This document shows, piece by piece, positions 1 to 8,389 of a DNA stretch of 40,768 bases. This stretch comes from Akkermansiaceae bacterium (GTDB lineage: Bacteria; Verrucomicrobiota; Verrucomicrobiia; Verrucomicrobiales; Akkermansiaceae). The stretch is taken from the NCBI GenBank assembly GCA_025354565.1, contig JANXMQ010000001.1, forward strand, positions 1 through 40,768, read 5' to 3'. The notes beneath the pieces are model-generated. The model saw only the letters and a program-made list of their open reading frames with translations, was not told the origin of the DNA and did not search any database. The position numbers and the translations under genes are program-made. Positions within the stretch are counted from its first letter, which is position 1, and the number at the start of each line of letters is the position of its first letter.

Positions 1-767
1 CGAAAGTAGGAGGAAATCGCCTCGCGGAGGGCGGTGGGGGTTAGGTTAGCGCCCACGGTGTCCTTCACAGCGGCGAGGATGCCCTGCCAGTCCGGTGAAT
101 CCGTGGGGAAGGTCTGCATGAAGCGGCGGAGATCCTGGAGGATTTCCTCCGGAAGCGCGGGACCGGGTTCTGCGGGCAGCGTGGCGGCGAGCCGGAACAC
201 GTCGGAGCGGTGTTTGAGTATTTTTTTCGAGTCGATCTTTTGCCCCTCCGCCTTGAGGCGGCTGAGATCTAACCAGGCAAAAGCCTTGAGGGGGATGAGA
301 GCGGTGGCGTTGGAAATGCCCAGACCGTCGCGGGTGTCATGATGGGTGCGGATGAGATCGTAGTAGGCATCGTTGAGCAGGATCGCGGAAAGGCTGTGGT
401 GATCCGGCTCCATACTGATGGGAACCACCTCGCCGGGAGCGAGGTCATAGTCCGAGGGGGTGCGGCTGAAGAATTCGAGTTCCTTGGGAAAGCGCTCGTC
501 GGTGGGGTCGGCGAAGCGATAGAGTTCAGGGCTACCGCTGGTGCGGAAGCGGGATCGGTAACCGCCCTCGCGGATGAAATCCCTCAGTGCGGTGAGCGCC
601 GCCGCGTCGATGAACTCGATGATCAGGACGATGTCGAGATCCTGAGTCGCACGAAACAGGAGCGACTGGCGAGCGAACCAATCGTCACACGCCGCGCCGC
701 CGATGAGCACGATGGAACCCCCGTGCGTTCGGAGGCGTTCGCGAAAAAGATCGAGTCCTCTCACCAT
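1..767 (-). CDS. AbiEii-like nucleotidyltransferase (partial, 3' end outside window)
   Basis: The reading frame is open from an ATG at 767 down to base 1, giving 255 residues without a stop, so the C-terminus is missing. Residues 22-47 carry a nucleotidyltransferase signature: a Gly-Gly pair (23-24), then QDLDIVL with two aspartates (43, 45) that would bind metal. A later PLKAFAWLDL stretch (159-168) followed by a basic, HRSDVFRL segment matches the helical half of AbiEii/HI0074-like enzymes. Such proteins transfer nucleotides to RNA and act as the toxin of AbiE-type abortive-infection modules. The start overlaps the stop of the upstream regulator (ATGGTGA), which indicates translational coupling. 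The fold call is fairly firm. The toxin role is inferred from this pairing; an aminoglycoside-type or house-keeping nucleotidyltransferase is the alternative. Confidence 0.72.
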   Translation of the reverse strand, partial: MVRGLDLFRERLRTHGGSIVLIGGAACDDWFARQSLLFRATQDLDIVLIIEFIDAAALTALRDFIREGGYRSRFRTSGSPELYRFADPTDERFPKELEFFSRTPSDYDLAPGEVVPISMEPDHHSLSAILLNDAYYDLIRTHHDTRDGLGISNATALIPLKAFAWLDLSRLKAEGQKIDSKKILKHRSDVFRLAATLPAEPGPALPEEILQDLRRFMQTFPTDSPDWQGILAAVKDTVGANLTPTALREAISSYF

Positions 768-1750
768 GTGAATTGTTCGATGAGGGTTTCGAGTTGGTCC
801 TGAATCCGTTCGTTAGGATCGTCCTTGAGAGTCAGGTAAAGGGACAGCGGGTCCACCGTATCCGGGCGGATGGAGAGAAGCGTGGGATTGTAGTTCCACA
901 CTTCCAGACGGGCCGTGGCATCATCACGATCGGCACAGATGCGGTAATCCCCGTTTTCAAGGGCAGTGCGGTGCGCCCGGTGGCTCAAGGCATGCACGGG
1001 CAGGCGGTCATCCGCTATCATCGTCATGCGGCTGAGAGCGGTGATTCCGGCTAATAGGATACCTTGCGGAGGATTTTCCCAGCGCACCCAGTGGGTGGCG
1101 CGGACCGGCGAAGCGAGCCAGGGCAGGGCTTTTTCCCAAAGCTCGCGCCGCTCGAAGCGGAAACGCAGCAACACAGCGCGACCGTCGCGGAAGCTTTCGC
1201 AGAGTTCGGCGGCTGCGAGTTCGTGCTTCACCTTGGCTAACATGTTGGGCGAATAACCGACGGTTTCCGCGATTTTCTGCAGGGGTTGGTGGTGAACGGT
1301 TTCACGTTCCAAATGATAGAGGAGCACGCTTTGGGCGGCAGGGCTGAGGTACTTGGGCACCGGTAGTCGGGGAGCCGGTTGTCGTTCCCTCAAATCAATC
1401 AGGGCTGTCGGCAGGAAGGTCTGGCTTCCCGGGACGATGAAGGGTCTGCCAAGTCGGATCAGGCCCTGGCGGATGTGGGTGGCCAGAACCGGCAGAACAA
1501 GGACCGGAGGCTCTCCAAGGTGGCTGGTCAGCAATTCGGCGAAGTTGGCGTAGGTCGCTGCGGAGGGGGCTTCTTCTCCCAAGGAATCCAGAGCGAGCAA
1601 GAATTCCCTGCCGAAGATTTCCGCCCGGCGCAGCGTGTAGCGCTCCCGCAGAAACAGCGGCAATTTGCCGGTTTCAACAGGCTCCAGCCGGACTTCCCGG
1701 CCCGTCAGTTTTTCCAGATACTCGGCAAGATTTGCGAGCAGACGCTTCAT
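761..1750 (-). CDS. Probable DNA-binding antitoxin/regulator paired with the nucleotidyltransferase
   Basis: A 329-residue soluble protein. The frame can be extended upstream to 1834, but I take the ATG at 1750 because a perfect inverted repeat lies directly upstream of it and would otherwise be inside the gene. A helix-turn-helix is visible at about residues 140-187, with a short recognition-like segment around AETVGYSPNMLAKVKHELAA. The rest is not recognisable to me. In AbiE systems the first gene encodes an autorepressing antitoxin and the second the nucleotidyltransferase, and the same order and overlap are seen here. Canonical AbiEi has an N-terminal winged helix, whereas here the motif is central, so this is an AbiE-like rather than a certain AbiE pair. 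It lies outside the integrated element that starts at 2295. Confidence 0.6.
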   Translation of the reverse strand: MKRLLANLAEYLEKLTGREVRLEPVETGKLPLFLRERYTLRRAEIFGREFLLALDSLGEEAPSAATYANFAELLTSHLGEPPVLVLPVLATHIRQGLIRLGRPFIVPGSQTFLPTALIDLRERQPAPRLPVPKYLSPAAQSVLLYHLERETVHHQPLQKIAETVGYSPNMLAKVKHELAAAELCESFRDGRAVLLRFRFERRELWEKALPWLASPVRATHWVRWENPPQGILLAGITALSRMTMIADDRLPVHALSHRAHRTALENGDYRICADRDDATARLEVWNYNPTLLSIRPDTVDPLSLYLTLKDDPNERIQDQLETLIEQFTW

Positions 1751-1771
1751 AGAAGATACACTGACAAGTGA

Positions 1772-1794
1772 CTCTACACTTTGCAAGTGTAGAG
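1772..1794. promoter_or_regulatory. Perfect 23-bp inverted repeat, candidate operator
   Basis: CTCTACACTT and AAGTGTAGAG form a perfect 10-bp inverted repeat around a 3-bp centre. It ends 22 bp upstream of the start codon at 1750. A TTGCAA that could serve as a -35 box on the minus strand overlaps its centre. AbiEi-type antitoxins are known to autorepress by binding inverted repeats before their operon, so this is the likely operator of the regulator-nucleotidyltransferase pair. A structured leader RNA is the alternative. Confidence 0.6.
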
Positions 1795-1889
1795 TTTTAT
1801 TCGGATGTATTCTCGGCGTCGCGGTCATTGCCAATCAAAGCGAGGCGGGTATTTCCGGCGTCACGAATCATCGCACCATTGCCAGCCTG

Positions 1890-2030
1890 TCAACCGATCG
1901 TAGGGCCGCCCTTGACGATAGATGGGAAGACGAGAATGCCCTTCGCTTCGCGGCCAAGTTGGCGAGCCTTTGGATTCTGGGCGTAGAGCGACCAGAGCGC
2001 GGCCCGCGAGTCACAGGCGATACAAAGCGG
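1890..2030 (-). pseudogene. Fragment of a SYLF (YSC84-type) lipid-binding domain
   Basis: A 46-codon open stretch between two stops, with no start codon, reads SRAALWSLYAQNPKARQLG followed by REAKGILVFPSIVKGG. This is the well-conserved start of the SYLF domain, in which a LY...NP.A..LG..AKG.LVFP..VKGG pattern precedes the lipid-binding core. The frame stops right after the KGG motif, where an intact domain would go on for about 150 residues. Both ends are therefore missing and this is a dead remnant. It lies between the AbiE-like pair and the left end of the integrated element. Confidence 0.6.
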
Positions 2031-2294
2031 TCATATCGGACACTGTAGAGACCAAGGAAGGAAATAGAAGGCTCCGTCCAGGTTCCAGGCAGCGAATTGG
2101 TATTGAAACTCAGTGTGCCGACTGGTTCAGGCCAATACGCAAAAAATGCCCAGCCAACGATACAGTAAAGACAACATGCGAATTATGCGACAGAAGGGGT
2201 TCCGCTGATACGGTTTTTCACCCATTCGTTCTCACTTTCGTTCTCATTTCGCCATTTTCTGGCACTGGAAACGACGTAAATTATTGAATATCAA
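2031..2294. other. Non-coding stretch left of the element
   Basis: I see no coding frame with recognisable content. The only local structure is a short tandem echo, TTCGTTCTCA, twice near 2226-2247. The stretch is AT-richer than its surroundings towards the attachment repeat. Confidence 0.4.
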
Positions 2295-2342
2295 AGGAAG
2301 TACGAGGACTGGGACTCGAACCCAGGACCAATTGATTAAAAG
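2295..2342. repeat. Left attachment repeat (tRNA-Lys 3' fragment)
   Basis: A 48-bp exact copy of 19639-19686. It contains the 3' half of tRNA-Lys from the anticodon loop through the acceptor end, in the minus-strand sense, but lacks the 5' half. It is therefore a left-behind attachment site and not a working tRNA. The match ends sharply on both sides (A versus G before, T versus C after). Confidence 0.9.
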
Positions 2343-2349
2343 TCTATTG

Positions 2350-2363
2350 GATAACAAGTTATC
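2350..2363. repeat. Short inverted repeat beside the left attachment site
   Basis: GATAAC and GTTATC flank a 2-bp AA spacer, 8 bp inside the left attachment repeat. Tyrosine recombinases bind short inverted core sites around the crossover, so it could belong to the recombination site. It could equally be an operator for the integrase gene. Confidence 0.35.
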
Positions 2364-2402
2364 AATGATTGCTGTTTGATTCTCGGTGATAGCGTTTGAT
2401 GG

Positions 2403-2430
2403 TTGCAATCCTTGTAGAATATGGTATATA
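2403..2430 (+). promoter_or_regulatory. Candidate integrase promoter
   Basis: TTGCAA (2403-2408) and TATATA (2425-2430) are spaced by 16 bp. The ATG at 2438 would then lie at or just after the transcription start, giving a leaderless or nearly leaderless message. This agrees with the absence of a ribosome-binding site before that codon. It also argues against the in-frame start at 2396, which would lie upstream of the promoter. Confidence 0.3.
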
Positions 2431-2437
2431 TTCACCC

Positions 2438-3841
2438 ATGAAGGCAATCACGGACGATCAAAGGGAATCAACCATACCTGAAAAAACTGCCGGAAAACTG
2501 CCGGAGGAGACAACCAAACGCACTTTCTCGAAAAGTGATGCCCGCTATTGGATGGGACAGAGCCGACTCTTCAAAGATCACGGGGCGGCAGACTATTCTT
2601 GCCGCTTCTCAGTCCGGGGGAAACGCGCCCAGCTTTGCCTCGGCACGTCCAACCAGCGGGAGGCTGCCAAGCGGGCGGCCGAACTTGTGGCACTGGTGAT
2701 TGCCGATGGGTGGGAAGCAGGTTTTGCCCTCTACCGTCCCGAAGAGAAGATCGAAAAGCCCGCACAGGTAACGGTGGGAGAGTTGATCTCCGCCGCCACC
2801 CGCGTTTCGTCGGCACGCCGGCAGACGCTCGAAGGCTACGCGAAGGCCCTACGCCTGATCGTCGGCCAGATTCGGGAAATCAAGGGCGATGGAAAATTCG
2901 ACGCCCACAAGGGAGGCTCCGCGAAGTGGCGGGAAAAGGTGAATGCCGTGTTGCTGGATTCCGTCACGCCCGCTGACGTGCTCGCTTGGAGGAACAAGCG
3001 CATCCGCGACGCCGAGGGCGATCCGCTCGCTAAGCGCCGTGCAGTGATCACGACGAACAGCCTGATCCGGAATGCCAAAGGACTCTTTGGAAAAAAGCTC
3101 CTGCCATTCGTCGCGCAGTCGGTCACCTTGCCTAGCCCGCTACCGTTCGATGGCGTGCCCCTTGAAAAAAGCCCGTCGCTTCGATACATCAGCCGGATGG
3201 ACCCCTACGCCATCCTTGCGAAGGCCAAGGAGGAACTGGCCGAATCTCAGCCGGAACAGTTCAAGGTCATGATCCTCGCCCTCGTCTGCGGCCTGCGTAG
3301 GGCGGAGATCGACAACCTGCTGTGGCGGGCGTTCGACTTCGCCGGATCCTCGATGAGGGTGGAGTCTTCGGAATTCCACGAACTCAAGAGCGAGGACAGC
3401 GCCGGCAAGATGGACCTGGACGCAGACACGCTCGCCTTATTCCGAGGCTACCGCGCCAAGAAGCCCAAGGCGGTTTTCGTGATCGAAAGCCCGCTCAAAC
3501 ACGATCCCAAGGCCAAGGCCGGCCGCTACCGTTGCAATCCTGTTTTCGACAAGGTGCTTGTATGGCTTCGTAAGAACGGAGTGGACGGCCACAAGCCGCT
3601 TCACACCCTGCGGAAAGAAATCGGCAGCATCATTGCCAGCGAACACGGCATTTTCGAAGCCAGCCGTTATCTCCGCCATGCTGACATTCATATCACCTCC
3701 GCGTTCTATGCCGACAAACGCAAGACGATCACCCCGAAGACCTTTGCCGGACTTCTTGGAAATCCTAACGCTGTTGAAGTAGGCAATTTCACGAATGCGG
3801 AAGTTCCGATTGAGAAAACCGCAGGTAAGACCAATGGATGA
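2438..3841 (+). CDS. int: Tyrosine recombinase (element integrase)
   Basis: It catalyses integration and excision of the element at tRNA-Lys. Using residue numbers counted from the in-frame upstream start at 2396 (subtract 14 for the chosen start at 2438), the catalytic set is complete: Arg301 in CGLRRAEIDNLL, the HTLR box (His403, Arg406), His428 in YLRHADIH and the nucleophile Tyr438 in SAFYADKR. The N-terminal third holds the DNA-arm and core-binding region. The size (467 aa) is on the long side for phage-type integrases. The start at 2438 fits a promoter at 2403-2430. The gene lies just inside the left attachment repeat, at the end away from the intact tRNA. One copy of the element-terminal 22-bp repeat lies inside its 5' coding region (2485-2506). 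The family call is secure. Confidence 0.92.
   Translation: MKAITDDQRESTIPEKTAGKLPEETTKRTFSKSDARYWMGQSRLFKDHGAADYSCRFSVRGKRAQLCLGTSNQREAAKRAAELVALVIADGWEAGFALYRPEEKIEKPAQVTVGELISAATRVSSARRQTLEGYAKALRLIVGQIREIKGDGKFDAHKGGSAKWREKVNAVLLDSVTPADVLAWRNKRIRDAEGDPLAKRRAVITTNSLIRNAKGLFGKKLLPFVAQSVTLPSPLPFDGVPLEKSPSLRYISRMDPYAILAKAKEELAESQPEQFKVMILALVCGLRRAEIDNLLWRAFDFAGSSMRVESSEFHELKSEDSAGKMDLDADTLALFRGYRAKKPKAVFVIESPLKHDPKAKAGRYRCNPVFDKVLVWLRKNGVDGHKPLHTLRKEIGSIIASEHGIFEASRYLRHADIHITSAFYADKRKTITPKTFAGLLGNPNAVEVGNFTNAEVPIEKTAGKTNG
2485..2506. repeat. Left copy of 22-bp subterminal repeat
   Basis: Two tandem copies of an ACTGCCGGA unit make a 22-bp block that recurs exactly, in the same orientation, at 19560-19581 near the other end. 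It lies 142 bp inside the left attachment repeat, within the integrase coding region. Paired tandem repeats near both ends are what arm-type binding sites of an integrase or excisionase look like. Confidence 0.6.
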
Positions 3842-3926
3842 TCGCTATTGATAGTTATTCATGGAAAATTCCGCGACAGTATTCATCCGATTACGCTGAT
3901 CGACTATCAGATAATGCCTTCCCGCC

Positions 3927-5318
3927 ATGAACCAGAATCAATCTCCGGAAATTCACGACTTTATCACTGGCTCAACTGATGAGCGTGCCATCCAAGATTA
4001 CCTCGCCATCCAAGACGACGGCGAAATCGCCAGGCTGGCCGCATTGATGGCACCGAGACAGGGGACTTTCAATCCCGCGACGTTGGTCGATGCCGCGATT
4101 GCTCTTCAAACTGAAACAAAGGCCGGACTGATCCGCCGACGAGAAGCGATCGTGGCAACCATGAATTACAGCACACTGTTGGCTCTCCAACAAGCCCTTG
4201 GTTTCTCACTCTGCCTCTACGTGGACGATGATGACGAAAGACTCCTTGACCCGATAGTCGGCCCGGTGCTTGGGAGGCTGCATTCAACGGTTTCTGCTGG
4301 ATTCAAGCAAAGCGATGCGCTTGAAAACGAGAGAATCGCCAGTGTACTGGCGTGCGCCGACAAACGCGCCAACCTTTCCCGCCCCTCTCTACCATGCGAT
4401 CTTGAAGATGCGTTACGCTATGCTACGAACTCTCCTAGAGTCCCTTGGCCAGCCCTGCAATCTGCATTCATGGATTTCCTTGGAGTCTCCCGAAATACTC
4501 GTGATCAGGAACAACGCGACGACGATGAAGAATCTCTGAGAAATCAGATAGAGCACACTGCACGGATTATTGCCGGGCTCAAAAAAAACCTGAAAAATGA
4601 TTCGCAGACGCTCGCCTCGACCATTGATCATGAGAGAAAATTGCAAAAGCTTCAGGACGATCTAGTCTCACTAGAAGCATTGAAGTGCTATTGCGAGAAC
4701 TTCGAACCCGGCGTTTATACGCCGCCTAATGTCGCGAAAGAATCCTCTGCGATTTTCGCAGAATACTGGCAACAGTCCCAATCCGTGAAAAGCGACAGGT
4801 TACTCGCATGGTTCTCAAGCGAATTTTACTCATTCTGGGAAAAGCACAGAATTGCGTATCAGAAACTCCACACCGCAACCGAGAAAGCCAAGAGCGCAAA
4901 GGCAAAAACTCACAGCAAAGCAGCTTCGCTCGCAGCTAAAGCAAGGGAGAAAGCCAAATGGCTCAAACACACACGAGATTTCGTGAAGTTCGCTAACGAC
5001 AATAAATCGCCCGCGCGTGATAGTTCTGAATTGATCGAAACCTTCGCCGCCGCACACTGTGGCCTTGGCACCATACCAGCCCAAATCAAAGTCCGTGAGT
5101 TTTTGGGAATGCTTTCCTCATATGCCAATAGAGATTTTGACACCTGCGCAATTATTGGGGGCATCCGCAAGAGCGGCATCAAAGCCTTGTCAGATAACGC
5201 AATACGGGAATGTCACAGCCTTCTGAAAACGGCCTGTGAAAGACCTTCCTCGAAAAAAATCGAAAAAATCGTGATGAAGCAATTCTCTGCCACGTCAGCA
5301 GTGAAACGCATCAAGTAA
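3927..5318 (+). CDS. Unknown element protein with central coiled coil
   Basis: A 463-residue soluble protein that I do not recognise. The N-terminal half is mixed and acidic (a YVDDDDER patch near residue 95). The middle (about 195-260) has heptad-like spacing typical of a coiled coil. A Lys/Ala-rich stretch follows (about 305-340, e.g. KAKSAKAKTHSKAASLAAKA), suggesting nucleic-acid or polyanion binding. No membrane segment or signal peptide is seen. It lies between integrase and the excisionase-like gene on the same strand, 85 bp after the integrase, so it belongs to the element. Position suggests a role in maintenance, excision control or cargo defence; none of these can be shown from the sequence. 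Confidence 0.7.
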   Translation: MNQNQSPEIHDFITGSTDERAIQDYLAIQDDGEIARLAALMAPRQGTFNPATLVDAAIALQTETKAGLIRRREAIVATMNYSTLLALQQALGFSLCLYVDDDDERLLDPIVGPVLGRLHSTVSAGFKQSDALENERIASVLACADKRANLSRPSLPCDLEDALRYATNSPRVPWPALQSAFMDFLGVSRNTRDQEQRDDDEESLRNQIEHTARIIAGLKKNLKNDSQTLASTIDHERKLQKLQDDLVSLEALKCYCENFEPGVYTPPNVAKESSAIFAEYWQQSQSVKSDRLLAWFSSEFYSFWEKHRIAYQKLHTATEKAKSAKAKTHSKAASLAAKAREKAKWLKHTRDFVKFANDNKSPARDSSELIETFAAAHCGLGTIPAQIKVREFLGMLSSYANRDFDTCAIIGGIRKSGIKALSDNAIRECHSLLKTACERPSSKKIEKIVMKQFSATSAVKRIK

Positions 5319-5523
5319 GACTCCTCGAAGGAGGGTAGCGCATGACGAACATTAGTTTTCGAGACATCGGCGCATAACGAACCGCGACTTCCACCACGGC
5401 GGCGCATCGCGAAGGGCCAAATCTCGCTTCTTGTCGCATCGCGGAAGGCAGAGTTCCGCCCGTTATGGATGACGATACGGTTTGCGATAGTGAATGCACG
5501 CGAAAGACCGCGCTCAATACACC

Positions 5524-5721
5524 ATGAAGCCAACCATTACACCTACCCAACCCATTTCGGATTCCGAGCCATGGGTGAACACCGCCGCCGCTTGCAAGCA
5601 CCTATCGATTTCATCACCGACGATCCGCCGCTGGATCAAGGCGGGAAAACTCAAACCCAAACGCACGCCAACCGGTGAACTCCGATTTCGTAAGTCAGAG
5701 TTGGACACCCTTCTCGACTAA
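5524..5721 (+). CDS. Excisionase-like helix-turn-helix protein
   Basis: A 65-residue protein with a single MerR/excisionase-type DNA-binding domain. WVNTAAACKHLSISSPTIRR is the helix-turn-helix, and WIKAGKLKPKRTPTGELRF is the wing with the usual Gly/Arg-Phe pattern, ending in a short KSELDTLL helix. I take the ATG at 5524; an in-frame ATG at 5494 would add ten residues without homology. Small proteins of this type act as excisionases or as directional regulators of integrases. The 205 bp before it hold no gene but show a repeated CGCATCGCG(G)AAGG (5403 and 5435) and a CTCCT-CGA-AGGAG stem at 5321-5333, which could be regulatory sites. Confidence 0.8.
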   Translation: MKPTITPTQPISDSEPWVNTAAACKHLSISSPTIRRWIKAGKLKPKRTPTGELRFRKSELDTLLD

Positions 5722-5827
5722 ACAAACCAGGCCGACCCCATGCTTGGAATCGACCCGGTAGAAGTAATCAACTGCCGAAAAGTATCCCAATGCGTGGTGG
5801 CTTTCAATCCTCAATTGAACAACCATC

Positions 5828-6802
5828 ATGAAAAACTTCAATGACGTGAAAGCATGTTACACCATCCGGGATGCGTGGCATGATTTGAATCTAGCAGGCG
5901 AACCCAAGAAATCCTGCCGTTGCCCTTGGCGGGAAGATCGTAATCCCTCCTTCTCGATTCACAATGAAGGCCGACGCTTCAAGGACTTCTCAACGGATGA
6001 GTCCGGTGATGTGGCCGACTTTGTGGCTAGTGCGACGGGTTGGAGCGTCAAGGATTCACTGGCATGGTGTCGAGAACGTGCGTGCATCAACTTCGAGTCG
6101 GGCTTCTCACCAATACCCAAGAGGCAAGAACCCCGTCGAGAATTGGTAATACCTCCCTCCGATCCGGGAGAAAACAGTGATTGGCTGGCAGTGGCAAAGC
6201 TGCGCGGGATTCATCCCTACGCGGTGGAAGTGGCCTCCAAGTTAGGCATCCTTGTATTCGGGAAAGTATGCGGCTATCCATCTTGGATTTTGAATGAGCC
6301 GGGGAAAATTGCCGAGGCTCGACGGATGGATGGCGAGGTGTTTCCGCCTATGGGCACACTGGGCAAGCGCAAGGCGCACACGCTTGCCGGTAGCCGGAAG
6401 GATTGGCCATTGGGGACCAAGATGATAGAAAATCCAGCAGCCGATATTTTCCTGGTGGAAGGAGGTCCGGATTGGCTGGCCGCAATACATTTCCTCGTTG
6501 TTAGGAAACGGAAGGGTCTTATTCCGGTAGCGATGATGGGGCGGGCCAATCGAATCTCACCGGAGGCGCTTGCATTTTTCGAGGGAAGGAGGGTCCGAAT
6601 TTACCCGCATGATGATCCTGATGAAGGCGGGCTTGAAGCGGCACGGCGATGGGCCGGTCAACTCCGAGAAGTCGGCAGCAAGGTGGACGCGTTCACCTTC
6701 GACGGGTTGATACGCGAAGATGGTAAGCCCGTGAACGATTTGAACGACGCTGTTCTGATTCACCACGAGGACAAACTTAAACTGGAGGGATTGTTGCCAT
6801 GA
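5828..6802 (+). CDS. Primase-like protein with CHC2-type N-terminus and TOPRIM domain
   Basis: A 324-residue protein that probably makes primers for replication of the element. Residues 28-45 (KSCRCPWREDRNPSFSI) match the CPxHxDxxPSF core of DnaG-type CHC2 zinc fingers. Cys30 and Cys32 are present, but the usual His is Arg, so zinc binding may be altered. A TOPRIM domain follows: LVEGGPDWLAA near residue 210 supplies the conserved Glu, and HDDPDEGG near 260 supplies the metal-binding aspartates. There is no DnaB-interaction tail of the cellular DnaG kind. Its stop overlaps the start of the DUF3987 gene (ATGA), so the two are translationally coupled and probably work together. Phage and satellite primases of this size are common. 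Confidence 0.82.
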   Translation: MKNFNDVKACYTIRDAWHDLNLAGEPKKSCRCPWREDRNPSFSIHNEGRRFKDFSTDESGDVADFVASATGWSVKDSLAWCRERACINFESGFSPIPKRQEPRRELVIPPSDPGENSDWLAVAKLRGIHPYAVEVASKLGILVFGKVCGYPSWILNEPGKIAEARRMDGEVFPPMGTLGKRKAHTLAGSRKDWPLGTKMIENPAADIFLVEGGPDWLAAIHFLVVRKRKGLIPVAMMGRANRISPEALAFFEGRRVRIYPHDDPDEGGLEAARRWAGQLREVGSKVDAFTFDGLIREDGKPVNDLNDAVLIHHEDKLKLEGLLP

Positions 6803-8373
6803 GCGGAATAAACCAGCTTTTGGATTCAGAGGAAATCCCAGCTCCCAAATCCCCCAAAACTCCCAAAAGGGACGAGAAATCGAGCAAATCGGCGGCTTCT
6901 GGGGGTTCTGGGAGTTTTGGCACCGGAGATGTCGGGGAAAACGATTCCTGCGAGATTGGGCCGTTTCCGACTCAATGCCTACCGCCGATCATCCGAAATA
7001 TGATTCAGGAATCCAGCCGAGTGACGCAAACCCCGGACGCATTGGGAGCCTTGGTCGCGCTGGGAATTCTCTCCGCATCCTATGGGGGCGGTTTACTCGT
7101 CAGAAGCGGAGCAGGCCGTATCACCCCGCCAAATCTTTTCCTCTTGGGCATTGCCAGAAGTGGTGTTGGAAAAGGGAGGGCCTTCGGGTTAATCGCCAAA
7201 CCGTTCTTGAATGAGGAAAGGGAGTGCGTCTCCCGCTGGATGGAACTTGAAAAACCGAGGATCGAAGCGGCCCTTCGCATTGCGACCCGGAGAGCTGAAG
7301 CCAAGGAAAAGGAAGCGGCAAGAGAACCCAACGAACAAGCACGCAGGATGCTCGCCAGTGAGCTTCAACAAATCGAGGAAGAGAAGCAGCGATTAGAGCG
7401 CGAGAGAGAGACTCCGCCGCATTTTTCGGTCGGGGACGTGACACGGGAAAAACTCGCCGTTTCACTATCGACTCAACCTGGTGAAGCATTGGTTAGTCTC
7501 TCATCAGAAGCGCGCGGAATTATCGGTGTGGTGATGGGAAGGTATTCCGGTGGTAAAGCCAGTGATGAAGACATCTACCTTTCCGGTTACTCCGGCGACC
7601 CATTGCGGGTGGATCGCCAAACCCGTGCCCCGGTGATGCTGCACGCGCCGCGACTCTCCCTGGCGTGGCTCATTCAGCCAGACGTTGCCCGTAAGTTGGC
7701 AGAAGATGAACGCATGACGGAAAGCGGCTTTCTTCCCCGACTTTTGCTTTGCGACGTAAAGGCTGAGTCAGAAGACGAACCGGAAGACTTCCCGGAATTG
7801 AAGCAGTCGGTTGCGGAAGAATGGCGAGCGTTGATCCTTGAATTGCTTGGCGAGTATAGGGAGAAGGGAAATAATCCACGCACCATCCATGCTTCGGATG
7901 ACGCACGCGCGATTCTACGGAAATTCACCAATGATTCCAAGGCGCGCGTGAGGGATGGCGGTGAGCTTCGCGATGTGGATTCCTACGTTGCCCGCTGGGG
8001 TGAGAATGCCTGGCGCTTGGCCCTTTGCCTTCACGGGGCGCTTCATGGCAGATCCGCGCACTTGTGCCCTCTCGGAGCGAATGAAGCGCAAGCTGCGGTT
8101 GAAATCGTTAAATGGTTTGCGAGAGCACAGCTCGACTTTCTCGCCATAAGCCGTTCAGACCGTGCCAAGCTCCGGCTGGAACGCGTGATGGAAATCCTTC
8201 GTTCTGCGGGCGGAACTAAAACACTGAACAATCTTCGGAAGTCCCACGGTTTCGAGGAATCGGAACTGCGAACCCTGGCCGAACGATACCCAACCAAGCT
8301 TCGCATCGAAATCCTGAAAACTGGTGGGCGAGATTCGACCGTAGCCTACATCCCCGGCAAGACGACGGCGTGA
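6799..8373 (+). CDS. DUF3987 replication protein (ATPase-like)
   Basis: A 524-residue protein. The first 55 residues are low-complexity (PKSPKTPK, then Gly/Ser-rich) and probably a flexible tether. The DUF3987 domain follows, with a P-loop-like GIARSGVGKG (117-126, Lys125), a charged helical insertion (about 140-200), and LSSEARGI and YLSGYSGDPLRVDR motifs usual in this family. The C-terminal 80 residues look like a winged helix. DUF3987 proteins are typically encoded next to primase-like genes on phages, plasmids and islands and are thought to be helicase-like. The 4-bp overlap with the primase gene fits that. The exact biochemical activity is inference. Confidence 0.78.
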   Translation: MSGINQLLDSEEIPAPKSPKTPKRDEKSSKSAASGGSGSFGTGDVGENDSCEIGPFPTQCLPPIIRNMIQESSRVTQTPDALGALVALGILSASYGGGLLVRSGAGRITPPNLFLLGIARSGVGKGRAFGLIAKPFLNEERECVSRWMELEKPRIEAALRIATRRAEAKEKEAAREPNEQARRMLASELQQIEEEKQRLERERETPPHFSVGDVTREKLAVSLSTQPGEALVSLSSEARGIIGVVMGRYSGGKASDEDIYLSGYSGDPLRVDRQTRAPVMLHAPRLSLAWLIQPDVARKLAEDERMTESGFLPRLLLCDVKAESEDEPEDFPELKQSVAEEWRALILELLGEYREKGNNPRTIHASDDARAILRKFTNDSKARVRDGGELRDVDSYVARWGENAWRLALCLHGALHGRSAHLCPLGANEAQAAVEIVKWFARAQLDFLAISRSDRAKLRLERVMEILRSAGGTKTLNNLRKSHGFEESELRTLAERYPTKLRIEILKTGGRDSTVAYIPGKTTA

Positions 8374-8389
8374 AATCCTCGAAATAGTA

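Noticed and set aside
5319-5523. Repeated CGCATCGCG-type units considered as origin iterons
   Set aside because: Only two imperfect copies and no AT-rich unwinding region; not enough to call an origin.
5740-5844. 34-codon frame between the excisionase-like and primase-like genes, overlapping the primase start
   Set aside because: Could be a leader peptide but has no ribosome-binding site or similarity; too short to support.
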